Source of the DNA: Actinacidiphila alni
Lineage (GTDB): Bacteria; Actinomycetota; Actinomycetes; Streptomycetales; Streptomycetaceae
Length of the DNA: 64,000 nucleotides
Direction of reading: 5' to 3'
NCBI RefSeq assembly: GCF_900112845.1
Contig: NZ_FONG01000016.1
Location: 1-64,000 of the forward strand
Made by a program: the position numbers and the translations under genes. The notes beneath the pieces are model-generated. The model was not told the origin of the DNA and searched no databases. It saw only the letters and a list, made by a program, of their open reading frames with translations. Of this stretch, positions 26,701 through 34,467 are shown piece after piece (the first letter of the stretch is position 1; every line of letters starts with the position of its first letter).

Positions 26701-27007
26701 GGAGCCGGCCGTCCGGGAGATCGTCGACCTCACCGCCGAGACGTGCGAGAAGTACGAGGCCGGCCTGATCGACGGCGACCGGGCCGCGGACATCATCTTC
26801 GACAAGCTCGGCCGCTGCGAACTGCTCAACCCGGTGTTCGGCTGGCGCGGCGACGAGGACAACCGGCTGATCGCGCCGACCACGGCGGAGATGGCGAAGT
26901 TCATGTACTGGGCCGTCCGCAAGGCCCCGCCGCAGATGCGGGACCTCGGCTCCGCCCTGCTGTCCGGCACCGTCCGGGCCGGCGTCAAGGGCCGCAAGGT
27001 CCTCTGA
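23711..27007 (+). CDS. fusion of PgaE-type oxygenase and flavin-halogenase-like protein
   Basis: A 1098-residue two-enzyme protein in one uninterrupted frame. Residues 1-495 are a class A flavin monooxygenase close to PgaE/CabE/UrdE, the angucycline 12-hydroxylases: GAGPVGLMLAGEL, GCDGEESAVRRLGG, GDAAHRQMPVGGQALNLGLQ and the end DGHIAWATP. An Ala/Pro/Val/Lys linker of about 50 residues follows. Residues 549-1098 are a second flavoprotein with GSGLAG (559-564), GESMTPQ and W791-F-W-I-I-P796, which is the WxWxIP motif of flavin-dependent halogenases. This half closely matches the free-standing protein at 31102. The FADH2 it would need may come from the reductase at 35823. Hydroxylation alone cannot be excluded. 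Confidence 0.87.
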   Translation: MTTDVIIVGAGPVGLMLAGELRLGGARVTVLERLAAPTTESRASTLHARTMELFDQRGLLETLGTPPNEPMGHFGGLPLDLSEPTTRYPGQWKVPQARVEELLAQWAGGLGAVIRREHELLGLTTGGAAGDEGVEVEVATPDGVTRLTAGWLVGCDGEESAVRRLGGFGFPGSDATKELLRCDVLGLDIPNRRFQRLPNGVAIAATRNGVTRVMVHEFGRDVRPRTAEPEYAEIAAVWARVTGEDITGGTPTWLNAFGNTTRQAAEYRRGRVLLAGDAAHRQMPVGGQALNLGLQDAANLGWKLAAEVTGRAPAGLLDSYHTERHAVGRRVLSNIEAQTVILFGPPETEAVRAATGELLTATSVVRGHLAGMISGLDIRYGDLGEDTDPGSDGELTGRRVPHVELVTADGPTSTTELLRPGRGVLLDLSGDPKRRGKVTKAAAGWADRIDVVPARLAAPGSPLDGQKTVLLRPDGHIAWATPRALDPVPALRRWYGEPAAPAAAQAPAAVPVEAAVPVKEPASVKEPAPVRAPAPVPVTTRPAGPVPDAEHTCDVLIVGSGLAGSVSAAILARQGKSVVLVDSGAHPRMAIGESMTPQVTEWLHILAVRFDLPELRHLLDHRSVARHLGPVHGRKQSFGFVRHESGQEPDPRETTMFAIPKALTQSSHLYRQDTDAYFFRVAAKYGARTRQNWRLSDLEFDDDGVTVTGQNGEVFRARYLIDGSGHRSLLADKLGLREQPARFKHHSRSLFTHYIGVTPFDEVSHHPESLRPPKHAPWSGGTLHHLIERGWFWIIPFNNRRGSLNPVTSVGLTMDERVYPRPRDISPEQEFARFLDRYPAVKRQFQGARRVREWVSTDRLQYSSNRSVGERWCLMSHAAGFLDPLFSRGLSNTFEVVFSLMTRLLPALDEDDFAVERFEYIDRLERGLLHYNDEIVNSSYISFSHFRLWNAVFRVWAGFATPGVMRLARARINYQLSGDPADLDELENAPYPGLWWPEPAVREIVDLTAETCEKYEAGLIDGDRAADIIFDKLGRCELLNPVFGWRGDEDNRLIAPTTAEMAKFMYWAVRKAPPQMRDLGSALLSGTVRAGVKGRKVL

Positions 27008-27098
27008 GGTCCCGAGGGTCCTCCGGGACTTCCTTGCGACTCCCTTGAAAATCCCTGCTGCCGATACGCACCACACCTCTCGGGAAAGGGCACCACTC

Positions 27099-27758
27099 AT
27101 GCAGACCACGCCGAAGTCCACGGCGGACATGCCGGATTCCATGGCCGAGCCGATGGGCGACACCTCGGTGATCCAGCAGACCGAGGCGCTGTCCTCCTTC
27201 CGGACCACGCGCCCGGACCAGGGCCTGGACGCGGGCCCGATCACCCGGGCCTTCATGCGCGTCAACGTCTACATCTACTCCAAGCCGCCGAAGAAGGTGC
27301 AGAAGAAGCTGAGCAAGGGCGCGCTGAACGTGCACATCTGGCTGTACGAGCGGTCCCAGGGCCGCATCGGCGGCAAGATGGGCAAGCTCGACGCGCTGCT
27401 GCTGCACACGCTGGGCCGCAAGAGCGGCAAGGAGCGCGTGGTGCCGATCGGTTACATCTACGAGCGCGGCTTCTTCTACGCCGTCGCCGTGCCCGGCCAC
27501 TTCGACATCCCCGGCGGCCCCAAGGGCCTGCACCCGGCGTGGTACCTCAACCTGAAGGCGACGCCCGAGGTGACCATCAACATCGGCCGGGAGAAGATCG
27601 TCGCCCTCGCGGAGACCATGTCGGGCCCCGAGCGGGACCGGATCTGGGCGAAGTACAGCGAAGTGCTGCCCTTCATCAACGAGTTCCAGAACCGCGCGAG
27701 CCGGCTGCTCCCGGTGGTCAGGTTCACGCCGAAGGACATGCTGCCCGACACCATGTGA
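27099..27758 (+). CDS. Ddn-type F420-dependent oxidoreductase
   Basis: A 219-residue protein of the deazaflavin-dependent nitroreductase family (DUF385). The core is HTLGRKSGKERVVPIGYIYERGFFYAVAV, then WYLNLKATPEVTINIG. The first 75 residues are an extension not needed for the fold. Members use reduced F420 to reduce quinones, enones or nitro groups; in aromatic clusters they may reduce a quinone or a double bond. GGGAAAGGG precedes the ATG. A hairpin follows its stop. Confidence 0.82.
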   Translation: MQTTPKSTADMPDSMAEPMGDTSVIQQTEALSSFRTTRPDQGLDAGPITRAFMRVNVYIYSKPPKKVQKKLSKGALNVHIWLYERSQGRIGGKMGKLDALLLHTLGRKSGKERVVPIGYIYERGFFYAVAVPGHFDIPGGPKGLHPAWYLNLKATPEVTINIGREKIVALAETMSGPERDRIWAKYSEVLPFINEFQNRASRLLPVVRFTPKDMLPDTM

Positions 27759-27762
27759 CCAG

Positions 27763-27796
27763 TGCGGGGGCCGCCCGTCGCGGAGCGGCCCCCGCA
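27763..27796. terminator. hairpin after the first Ddn-type gene
   Basis: A perfect 12-bp stem (TGCGGGGGCCGC and its inverse at 27785-27796) with a ten-base loop starts five bases past the stop. No T run follows, which is common for Streptomyces terminators. It may only lower expression of the genes after it. Confidence 0.55.
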
Positions 27797-27826
27797 GCCG
27801 CCCGACCACCAGGAAGGCCCCGTACC

Positions 27827-28039
27827 GTGAGCACTGTGTCCGAGCCGACGGCCGCGAAGGAACCGAGCACGCTGCGGACGGCGATCACTGTCGCTACGCT
27901 GGCCGCCAACTTCCTCACCGTCACCAAGAAGATCCGCAGGGCGAACGGGTCGCCGCACGCGCTCGACCACATCGACCTGATCGCGAGCATCACCACCTTC
28001 GCCATCCTCGCCGTCAGGACACGGCAGGGACAGCGCTGA
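27827..28039 (+). CDS. small hypothetical protein
   Basis: A 70-residue protein starting at a GTG with AGGAAGG about eight bases upstream. It has two moderately hydrophobic stretches (AITVATLAANFLTV and IDLIASITTFAILAV) joined by a basic segment TKKIRRANG, so a small membrane-associated protein is possible. I know no family. Its place between cluster genes suggests co-expression, but a role cannot be named. Confidence 0.6.
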   Translation: MSTVSEPTAAKEPSTLRTAITVATLAANFLTVTKKIRRANGSPHALDHIDLIASITTFAILAVRTRQGQR

Positions 28040-28062
28040 CGACGCCTCTAGGAGAACCTCCC

Positions 28063-28878
28063 GTGACCGGTACGGCACCCACCTCCGATCTCACCGGCTG
28101 GCGCGCGACCCCGTTCACCGGGGCCGGGCTCACCCACGACGTGTACGAGAAGGGCACCGGTCCCGGTGTGGTGCTCGTCCCGGAGATCCCGGGCATGACG
28201 CCCGAGGTGCTGGGCCTGGCCGACCACCTGGTCGACCAGGGGTTCACCGTGGCGATGCCCTCGCTGTTCGGGACGCCGGGCAAGAAGAACTCCACTCCCT
28301 ACACGCTGTCGATCGTCGCCAAGCTGTGCGTGTCCGCCGAATTCCGGGCCTTCGCGCTCGACGCGCGGCGCCCGGTCGCGGACTACCTCAGGGCGCTGGT
28401 CCGCGATCTCGCGGCCCGCACCGAGGGCCCCGGCGTCGGCATCGTCGGCATGTGCTTCACCGGCGGCTTCGCGCTGGCCGCGGCGGGCGAGGACGTGGTG
28501 CTCGCACCGGTCGTCGCCCAGCCCGCGGTGCCCTTCCCGGTGAGCGCCAGGCGGCGCGCCGACCCCGGCATGTCGCAGGGCGAACTGGACGGCGTGGTGA
28601 GCCGTACGAAATCCGCCGGGCTGTGCGTGCTCGGCATGCGCTTCAGCGAGGACGCCGCGTCCCCGCGGGCCAGGTTCGACACCCTGCGGCGCAGCCTCGG
28701 CGACGCCTTCGAGGTGATCGAGCTGGACTCGTCCAAGGGCAACGCGGGCGGCTTCTCCAAGGGCGCCCATCCCGTACTGACCGAAGAGATGCGCGACACC
28801 CCGGGCCACCCGGCGCTGGCGGCACGCGAGCGAGTGGTGGAGTTCCTGCGCGAGCGCCTGGTGCCCGCCGCGGACTGA
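28063..28878 (+). CDS. dienelactone hydrolase-family protein
   Basis: A 271-residue alpha/beta hydrolase. The nucleophile is C131 in GMCFTGGFALA, the cysteine form of the elbow used by dienelactone hydrolases; PEIPGMTPEVLGLADHLVDQGFTVAMPSLFG is the usual first part, and a histidine is available in SKGAHPVL. In this cluster it could hydrolyse or form an ester or lactone, or assist a ring cleavage. The GTG start has AGGAG upstream. The substrate is unknown. Confidence 0.83.
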   Translation: MTGTAPTSDLTGWRATPFTGAGLTHDVYEKGTGPGVVLVPEIPGMTPEVLGLADHLVDQGFTVAMPSLFGTPGKKNSTPYTLSIVAKLCVSAEFRAFALDARRPVADYLRALVRDLAARTEGPGVGIVGMCFTGGFALAAAGEDVVLAPVVAQPAVPFPVSARRRADPGMSQGELDGVVSRTKSAGLCVLGMRFSEDAASPRARFDTLRRSLGDAFEVIELDSSKGNAGGFSKGAHPVLTEEMRDTPGHPALAARERVVEFLRERLVPAAD

Positions 28879-29030
28879 ACCATGCCCCTCCTTGGTGACG
28901 GTTGGGTCTCGGCCCGGCCCGGCCGCCGCCGCGATGTCACACCCGCGCCCCTCGCACCCCTCTTGGGGGCAAGGGGCTGTGGGTCGTGCAACGCCGTGCG
29001 GCCCGACTCGCGCGGCAAGGAGGAAGAACC

Positions 29031-30710
29031 GTGAACAAATGGCGTGGTAATCCCTGGGTCATCCTGACGATCCTGTCCTTCGGGTTCTTCATGACCCTGC
29101 TCGACCTGACGATCGTGAACATCGCGATCCCCGACATGGTCGACAGCATCGACGCCTCGCTCGACCAGATCCTGTGGGTCGTCAACGCCTACACCCTCGC
29201 GCTCGCCGTCCTGATGATCACCGCGGGCCGGCTCGGCGACCTCATGGGCAAGAAGAACCTCTTCATCGGCGGTGTCACGCTCTTCACCGCGGCAAGCCTG
29301 GCCTGCGGCCTGGCCCAGGACCCGTGGCAGCTCATCGCCTTCCGCGCGGTGCAGGGCTTCGGCGCGGCGCTGCTGCTGCCGCAGACCCTGTCGATGATCG
29401 CGGACGTGTTCCCGGACGAGAAGCGCGGTGTCGCCCTCGGTATCTGGGGCACGGTCGCCGGTCTCGCCTCGGTCGCGGGTCCGAGCCTCGGCGGTCTGCT
29501 GGTCACCAAGCTCAGCTGGCGCTGGATCTTCTTCGTCAACGTGCCGATCGGTGTGCTGGCGCTCATCGCCTCGTTCATGTTCATGCCGAGCGCGGCCCGT
29601 ACCGTCAAGCACCGCTTCGACATCCCCGGCGTGGTGCTGACCACCATCGCCCTGTTCCTGCTCGCCTTCGGCCTGATCGAGGGCCAGAAGTACAGCTGGA
29701 ACGGCGCGATCTGGGGCACGATCGCGGCCGGTGTCGTGGTGCTCGCGATCTTCCTGGTCTACCAGCGCGGCCAGCAGGAGAACGAACCGCTGGTCCCGTT
29801 CGTGCTGTTCAAGGACCGCAACTTCTCGGTGGTCAACTTCGTCGGCATCGCCGTCTCGTTCGGCGTCGTCGGCCTGCTGCTGCCGCTGACCATCTACCTG
29901 CAGTCGGTGCTCGGCTTCAGCGCCCTGAAGGCCGGCGGCGTGCTCGTCCCGATGGCGATCGGCTCGATGCTGACCGCGGGTCCCTCCGGTGTGATCGCGG
30001 AGAAGTTCGGCGGCAAGTACATCCTGATGGGCGGTCTGATCGCGTACATCGGCGGTGTCTTCTGGATCATCGAGACGGTGAAGGTCGGCCAGAGCTGGAC
30101 CGGGCTCATCGCCCCCGTGGTGATCATCGGCGCCGGCATGGGCTGCACCTTCACCCCGATGGCCACCGAGGTCATGCGCAATGTGCCGCCGCGGCTGACC
30201 GGTGCCGCCTCCGGTGTGAACAACGCGCTGCGGCAGGTCGGTTCCGTGATGGCCGGCGCCGTGATCGGCGCGGTGCTGCAGAATCAGCTCGCCTCCTCCC
30301 TCAAGGACCAGGCGGCGCAGCGGGCCGGCGCCGTACCGGCGGACTTCCGCGGCCAGTTCCTGCGGAATTTCGATGACGCGGGCAAGCACCTGGAGGTCGG
30401 CGGCCAGTCCAGCAGCGCGATGAAGTTCCCGACGAGCGTGCCGGCCGATGTGGCGCACCGCATCCAGGACGCCGCCGCCGCGGTCTTCGGCCACGGCTTC
30501 ATCGACGCGATGAAGCCCACCATGGTGGTGCCGATGGCCGTACTGGCGGTCGGCGCGATCGCCTGCCTGATCATCGTCGGCCCGAACAAGGAGGAGGCCG
30601 CTGCCAAGGCCGCGGCGAAGGAGGGAGCCCCCGCTCCCGACGCCACCGCGGGCGCCGTCGATTCGGCCGCGGTCGATTCCGCCGCCGATTCCGGGGCCGC
30701 CAGCCGGTAG
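29031..30710 (+). CDS. EmrB/QacA-type MFS drug exporter (14 helices)
   Basis: A 559-residue transporter with about 14 hydrophobic helices. The DHA2 signature TLLDLTIVNIAIPDM lies in helix 1 and GRLGDLMGKKNLF is the MFS loop 2-3 motif. The tail after residue 515 is Ala-rich and soluble. It probably exports the polyketide and gives self-resistance. The GTG start has AAGGAGGAAG six bases upstream, so the longer upstream frame is not used. A large inverted repeat follows. Confidence 0.93.
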   Translation: MNKWRGNPWVILTILSFGFFMTLLDLTIVNIAIPDMVDSIDASLDQILWVVNAYTLALAVLMITAGRLGDLMGKKNLFIGGVTLFTAASLACGLAQDPWQLIAFRAVQGFGAALLLPQTLSMIADVFPDEKRGVALGIWGTVAGLASVAGPSLGGLLVTKLSWRWIFFVNVPIGVLALIASFMFMPSAARTVKHRFDIPGVVLTTIALFLLAFGLIEGQKYSWNGAIWGTIAAGVVVLAIFLVYQRGQQENEPLVPFVLFKDRNFSVVNFVGIAVSFGVVGLLLPLTIYLQSVLGFSALKAGGVLVPMAIGSMLTAGPSGVIAEKFGGKYILMGGLIAYIGGVFWIIETVKVGQSWTGLIAPVVIIGAGMGCTFTPMATEVMRNVPPRLTGAASGVNNALRQVGSVMAGAVIGAVLQNQLASSLKDQAAQRAGAVPADFRGQFLRNFDDAGKHLEVGGQSSSAMKFPTSVPADVAHRIQDAAAAVFGHGFIDAMKPTMVVPMAVLAVGAIACLIIVGPNKEEAAAKAAAKEGAPAPDATAGAVDSAAVDSAADSGAASR

Positions 30711-30767
30711 GTTTCCCGCAGGTGGCTTCCGGAGAAACTCCGGGCGGTCACCGCAATTCCGCCGTGG

Positions 30768-30833
30768 CACGCAGCGGCACTCACGTCACTTCCGGTACGC
30801 AATACCGGGGTTGACACCGGGTGCCGCTGCGTG
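30768..30833. terminator. nested inverted repeat after the exporter gene
   Basis: CACGCAGCGGCA (30768-30779) is the exact inverse of TGCCGCTGCGTG (30822-30833). Inside, CCGGTA (30792-30797) pairs with TACCGG (30803-30808) across five bases. As RNA this gives a two-storey hairpin 58 bases past the exporter stop, suited to end the first long transcript. The right arm overlaps a promoter-like sequence, so an operator is the alternative. Confidence 0.5.
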
Positions 30834-30840
30834 TCACGCT
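30811..30840 (+). promoter_or_regulatory. candidate promoter of the second halogenase unit
   Basis: TTGACA (30811-30816), 18 bp, CACGCT (30835-30840). The form is the same as the candidate before the transacylase. It lies 262 bp upstream of the halogenase-like gene, with a terminator-like hairpin in between. Confidence 0.35.
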
Positions 30841-30957
30841 TTATTTGGCAGCCGTACTATGCCCGATTCGCGTCACCGTGCTGAACTGCGCTGACAACCC
30901 GCGCTGATATCCCGAGCCGTGCGTGACACCGCAAGGTTGCCACACCCCTTTTTCTTG

Positions 30958-30998
30958 ATCGCCGGGCCGACCGTTCCAGGTCGGCCCGGCGATTGTTT
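30958..30998. terminator. strong rho-independent terminator or attenuator
   Basis: A perfect 15-bp GC-rich stem (30958-30972 with 30979-30993, arm ATCGCCGGGCCGACC, loop GTTCCA) is followed by TGTTTTT. This is a textbook intrinsic terminator on the plus strand. It lies 248 bp past the exporter stop but 104 bp before the halogenase-like gene, so it may act inside that gene's leader. Confidence 0.8.
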
Positions 30999-31101
30999 TT
31001 GCCTGAGCAGGTCCCAGGAAGTCCTGAGCGAGTCCTGAGGAAATTCCGCCGCACACCCGCCGATTCCCCGCGCCGACCGCGCGGGGGGAGAGGGGCGCTC
31101 C

Positions 31102-32799
31102 GTGCCCAGCAAAGCCAAGGAATCCGTCCCGGTGACCAACGCCTCCGAGCCCCAGAACTGCGACGTCCTCATCATCGGGTCGGGCCTCGCGGGTTCGGTG
31201 AGCGCGGCGGTCCTCGCCCGGCAGGGCAAGAACGTGGTCATGGTGGACGCGGCGTCCCATCCGCGGATGGCGATCGGCGAGTCGATGACCCCGCAGCTCA
31301 TCGAGTGGCTGCACATCATCGCCGCGCGCTTCGACGTGCCGGAGATCAAGCACCTGCTGGACATCAAGGCCACGACCAAGAACATCGGTCCGACCCACGG
31401 CAAGAAGCAGAGCTTCGGCTTCATCAAGCACGAGAAGGGCGAGGAGCCCGACCCGCGCGACGCCACGATGTTCGTCATCCCCAAGGCGCTCACCGAGGCC
31501 GGCCACCTCTACCGGCAGGACACCGACCTGTACTTCTTCAACGTGGCGGCCAAGTACGGCACCACCACGCGGCAGAACTGGCGGGTCTCCGAACTGGACT
31601 TCGACGACTTCGGGGTGACCGTCACCGGCCAGAACGGCGAGGTCTTCCGGGCCCGTTACCTGATCGACGCGAGCGGCTTCCGCTCCCTGCTGGCCGAGAA
31701 GTTCGACCTGCGCGAGAAGCCCGCGCGCTTCAAGCACCACTCGCGCTCGATGTTCACCCACTACATCGACCTCAAGCCGTTCGACGAGGTCAGCCACCAC
31801 CCGGAGAGCCTGCGCCCGCCGCCGAGCGCGCCCTGGCACGGCGGCACGCTGCACCACATGATCGAGCGCGGCTGGTTCTGGATCATTCCGTTCAACAACT
31901 ACAAGGATTCCAAGAATCCGGTGGTCAGCGTCGGTCTGACGATGGACGAGCGGACGTATCCCAAGCCCAAGGACATCACTCCCGAGCAGGAGTTCCAGCG
32001 CTTCCTCAACGACTACCCCGCGGTCAAGCGGCAGTTCGAGGGCGCCAAGCGGGTCCGCGAGTGGGTCTCGACCGACCGGCTGCAGTACAGCTCAAGCAAG
32101 TCGATCGGCTACCGCTGGTGCCTGATGTCGCACGCGGCCGGCTTCCTCGACCCGCTGTTCTCGCGCGGCCTGTCCAACACCTTCGAGGTGGTGTACGCGC
32201 TGTGCTCGCGGCTGCTGCCGGCCCTGGACGACGACGACTTCGCCAACGAGCGCTTCCAGTACGTCGAGGACGTCGAGCGCGGGCTGCTGCACTTCAACGA
32301 CGAGCTGGTGAACAGCTCCTACATCTCCTTCAGCCACTTCCCGCTGTGGAACGCGGTGTTCCGGGTCTGGGGCGCCTATCTGACGCCCGGCGCGATCCGG
32401 CTGATCGTCGCCCGCGCCCGGTACGAGGAGACCGGCGACGTGAAATGGCTGGACGATTTGGAAAAGACGCCCAACCCGGGTCTTTGGTGGCCGAACAGCC
32501 CCGATTTCAAGAAGACCGTCGAGATCATGGGAGAGGCGTGCGAGAAGTACGAGGCCGGTGACATCGACGGTGACACCGCGGCGAACATGATCATGGACAG
32601 TCTGCGCGCTTCGGACGAACTCAACCCCGTTTTCGGGTGGGAGGACCCAGAAATCAAATTCGTGTACCCGACCACCGCGCAGATGGCTAAGTTCATGTAC
32701 TGGGCCAACACCAAGGCCCCGGGCGAGATGCGCGGACTGGGTCGCGACATGGTAAGCGGAATACTGCGGTCCGCTCTGCGTGGGAAAAAGTTCGTATGA
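31102..32799 (+). CDS. flavin-dependent halogenase-like protein
   Basis: A 565-residue flavoprotein, near the length of the tetracycline halogenase CtcP. GSGLAG is at 26-31, GESMTPQ follows, and W258-F-W-I-I-P263 is the WxWxIP halogenase motif. KKQSFGF offers a candidate for the catalytic lysine. It is a paralogue of the C-terminal half of the fusion at 23711: 44 of 53 residues agree over the first aligned block. The GTG start has GGGGAGAGG upstream. It is expected to use FADH2 and chloride on a phenolic ring; an oxygenase role is possible. Confidence 0.85.
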   Translation: MPSKAKESVPVTNASEPQNCDVLIIGSGLAGSVSAAVLARQGKNVVMVDAASHPRMAIGESMTPQLIEWLHIIAARFDVPEIKHLLDIKATTKNIGPTHGKKQSFGFIKHEKGEEPDPRDATMFVIPKALTEAGHLYRQDTDLYFFNVAAKYGTTTRQNWRVSELDFDDFGVTVTGQNGEVFRARYLIDASGFRSLLAEKFDLREKPARFKHHSRSMFTHYIDLKPFDEVSHHPESLRPPPSAPWHGGTLHHMIERGWFWIIPFNNYKDSKNPVVSVGLTMDERTYPKPKDITPEQEFQRFLNDYPAVKRQFEGAKRVREWVSTDRLQYSSSKSIGYRWCLMSHAAGFLDPLFSRGLSNTFEVVYALCSRLLPALDDDDFANERFQYVEDVERGLLHFNDELVNSSYISFSHFPLWNAVFRVWGAYLTPGAIRLIVARARYEETGDVKWLDDLEKTPNPGLWWPNSPDFKKTVEIMGEACEKYEAGDIDGDTAANMIMDSLRASDELNPVFGWEDPEIKFVYPTTAQMAKFMYWANTKAPGEMRGLGRDMVSGILRSALRGKKFV

Positions 32800-32839
32800 C
32801 GCCCGAAGTTCTCCAACTGACCGAAAGTTGAACGGCACC

Positions 32840-34348
32840 ATGATCAGTCGCAGAAAAGTCCTCGGTGCGGGCGCGACCGCGGTGGCCCTGTCCGGGATCG
32901 GGGCCACCACCGGTTTCGCCGGCAGCTCCGCGCCCTGGAGCAGGCTGCGTTCGAGCCTCCAGGGTCAGCTCGTCCTGCCGAGCGACGCCGGTTACACCAC
33001 GGCCAAGCAACTCGACCTCCAGCAGTTCGACGTGATCCACCCGCAGGCGGTCGCGTACTGCGTCAGCACCAACGACGTGGCACGGAGCCTGAAATTCGCG
33101 CAGGACTACTGCATACCCTTCGCCGTGCGCAGCGGAGGGCACAGCGGCGGCGGGTACTCGACCAGCACCGGCCTGGTGATCGACGTCTCCAGGCTCAACT
33201 CCATATCCGTCGGCCGGAACAAGGTGACGGTCGGCACCGGTGTGCAGGGCGTCGACGCCATCGCCGCCCTCGCCCCGCACGGCAAGGCCATCATCGGCGG
33301 CTACTGCCCCACGGTCGCCGTCGGCGGCTTCTACCAGGGCGGCGGCCTCGGCGTACTGACCCGGCCCTACGGCGTCGGCTCGGACCGGATCGCCTCGGCG
33401 AAGGTGGTGCTGGCCAACGGTGACGTCGTCACCGCCTCGCCCACCCAGAACCGGGACCTCTACTGGGGCATCCGCGGCGCCGGCGGCGGCAACTTCGGCG
33501 TCGTCACCTCGTACGACATCACCACCGTCGACGTCACGCAGCTGGCGATCGTCAACCTCACCTGGACCTTCGACAAGGCCGCCGACGTCCTGGACGGCTA
33601 CGCCCGCTGGTCGGTGGACGCCCCGCGCACCATCAGTGGCGGCGCCTTCCTCCAGCTCTTCGACGCCGCTCCCGGCGCTCCGGTCAACGTCATGGTCTTC
33701 GTGGCCGGCACCGGCACCCCGGCCGAACTCGACGCCGAGGTCGCCCGGCTGCTGTCGCTGACCGGGGCCCCGGCCACCCAGACGCCTTCCAGCGTGGTGC
33801 CCTACCAGGCGCTCATGATGGGCTTCTTCCGGTGCGCGGCCGACGTCACCGCCTGCCACCGCGCCGACACCACCCCCGGCGGAACGATTCCGCGCTCCGC
33901 GTTCGGCCTCCAGCGCAGCCGGTTCTTCAACCGGCTGCCGTCCAAGAGCGTCTGGGAGGACGCCGCGGCGCTCTTCGAGACGCTGCGGGTGCCCGGCCAG
34001 GCGCACCTGATGGAACTGCTGCCGCTGGGCGGCGCGGTGAAGGACCTACGGCGCACGGACACCGCCTTCGTGCACCGGGACGCGCTGTTCACGGTGAACT
34101 TCCTGACCGACATCGCCACCCCGGACGCCGCCGACTCGGCGGGCCGGGCGGCGGGCCAGGCGTTCGTCGACAACGGCTTCGGCATCATCGACCCGCAGTC
34201 CGCCGGCGAGACGTACCAGAACTTCATCGACCCGGAGCTGCCCGACTGGCGGCAGTCGTACTACGCCGAGAACTACCCCCGGCTGTCGTACGTCAAGCAC
34301 CACTACGACCCGCACAACGCCTTCAGGTTCGCCCAGAGCATTCGCTGA
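32840..34348 (+). CDS. Tat-exported BBE-type FAD oxidase
   Basis: A 502-residue flavin oxidase of the berberine-bridge/GilR/AknOx family. The N-terminus MISRRKVLGAGATAVALSG is a twin-arginine signal, so the enzyme should be folded and exported. Both residues for bicovalent FAD attachment appear: H101 (RSGGHSGGG) and C156 (GGYCPTVAVGGF). The C-terminal BBE segment YYAENYPRLSYVKHHYDPHNAF is complete. GilR makes the lactone of gilvocarcin and AknOx oxidises sugars; here it probably performs a last oxidation outside the membrane. The gap to the halogenase-like gene is 40 bp. Confidence 0.9.
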   Translation: MISRRKVLGAGATAVALSGIGATTGFAGSSAPWSRLRSSLQGQLVLPSDAGYTTAKQLDLQQFDVIHPQAVAYCVSTNDVARSLKFAQDYCIPFAVRSGGHSGGGYSTSTGLVIDVSRLNSISVGRNKVTVGTGVQGVDAIAALAPHGKAIIGGYCPTVAVGGFYQGGGLGVLTRPYGVGSDRIASAKVVLANGDVVTASPTQNRDLYWGIRGAGGGNFGVVTSYDITTVDVTQLAIVNLTWTFDKAADVLDGYARWSVDAPRTISGGAFLQLFDAAPGAPVNVMVFVAGTGTPAELDAEVARLLSLTGAPATQTPSSVVPYQALMMGFFRCAADVTACHRADTTPGGTIPRSAFGLQRSRFFNRLPSKSVWEDAAALFETLRVPGQAHLMELLPLGGAVKDLRRTDTAFVHRDALFTVNFLTDIATPDAADSAGRAAGQAFVDNGFGIIDPQSAGETYQNFIDPELPDWRQSYYAENYPRLSYVKHHYDPHNAFRFAQSIR

Positions 34349-34404
34349 CACCAGGGGGTCCGGGAACAGTCACCCGGTCCCCGGAACAACCCCTTCACAC
34401 CGCG

Positions 34405-34438
34405 GCGGGGTGGCACGCGCGACAGCGTGCCACCCCGC
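34405..34438. terminator. hairpin terminator after the BBE-type gene
   Basis: A perfect 14-bp stem (GCGGGGTGGCACGC and its inverse at 34425-34438) with a six-base loop, 56 bases past the stop and 29 before the antiporter start. There is no T run. It separates the oxidase from the transporter genes. Confidence 0.65.
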
Positions 34439-34467
34439 TGTCGTGCGTCCGTCCCCGGAGGACAGCG

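Noticed and set aside
23585..27265. Minus-strand ORF of 1226 codons opposite the fused oxygenase gene
   Set aside because: It is a frame shadow produced by strong third-position GC. The plus strand encodes two complete enzyme domains with motifs; the minus translation is Arg/Gly/His-rich and matches no fold.
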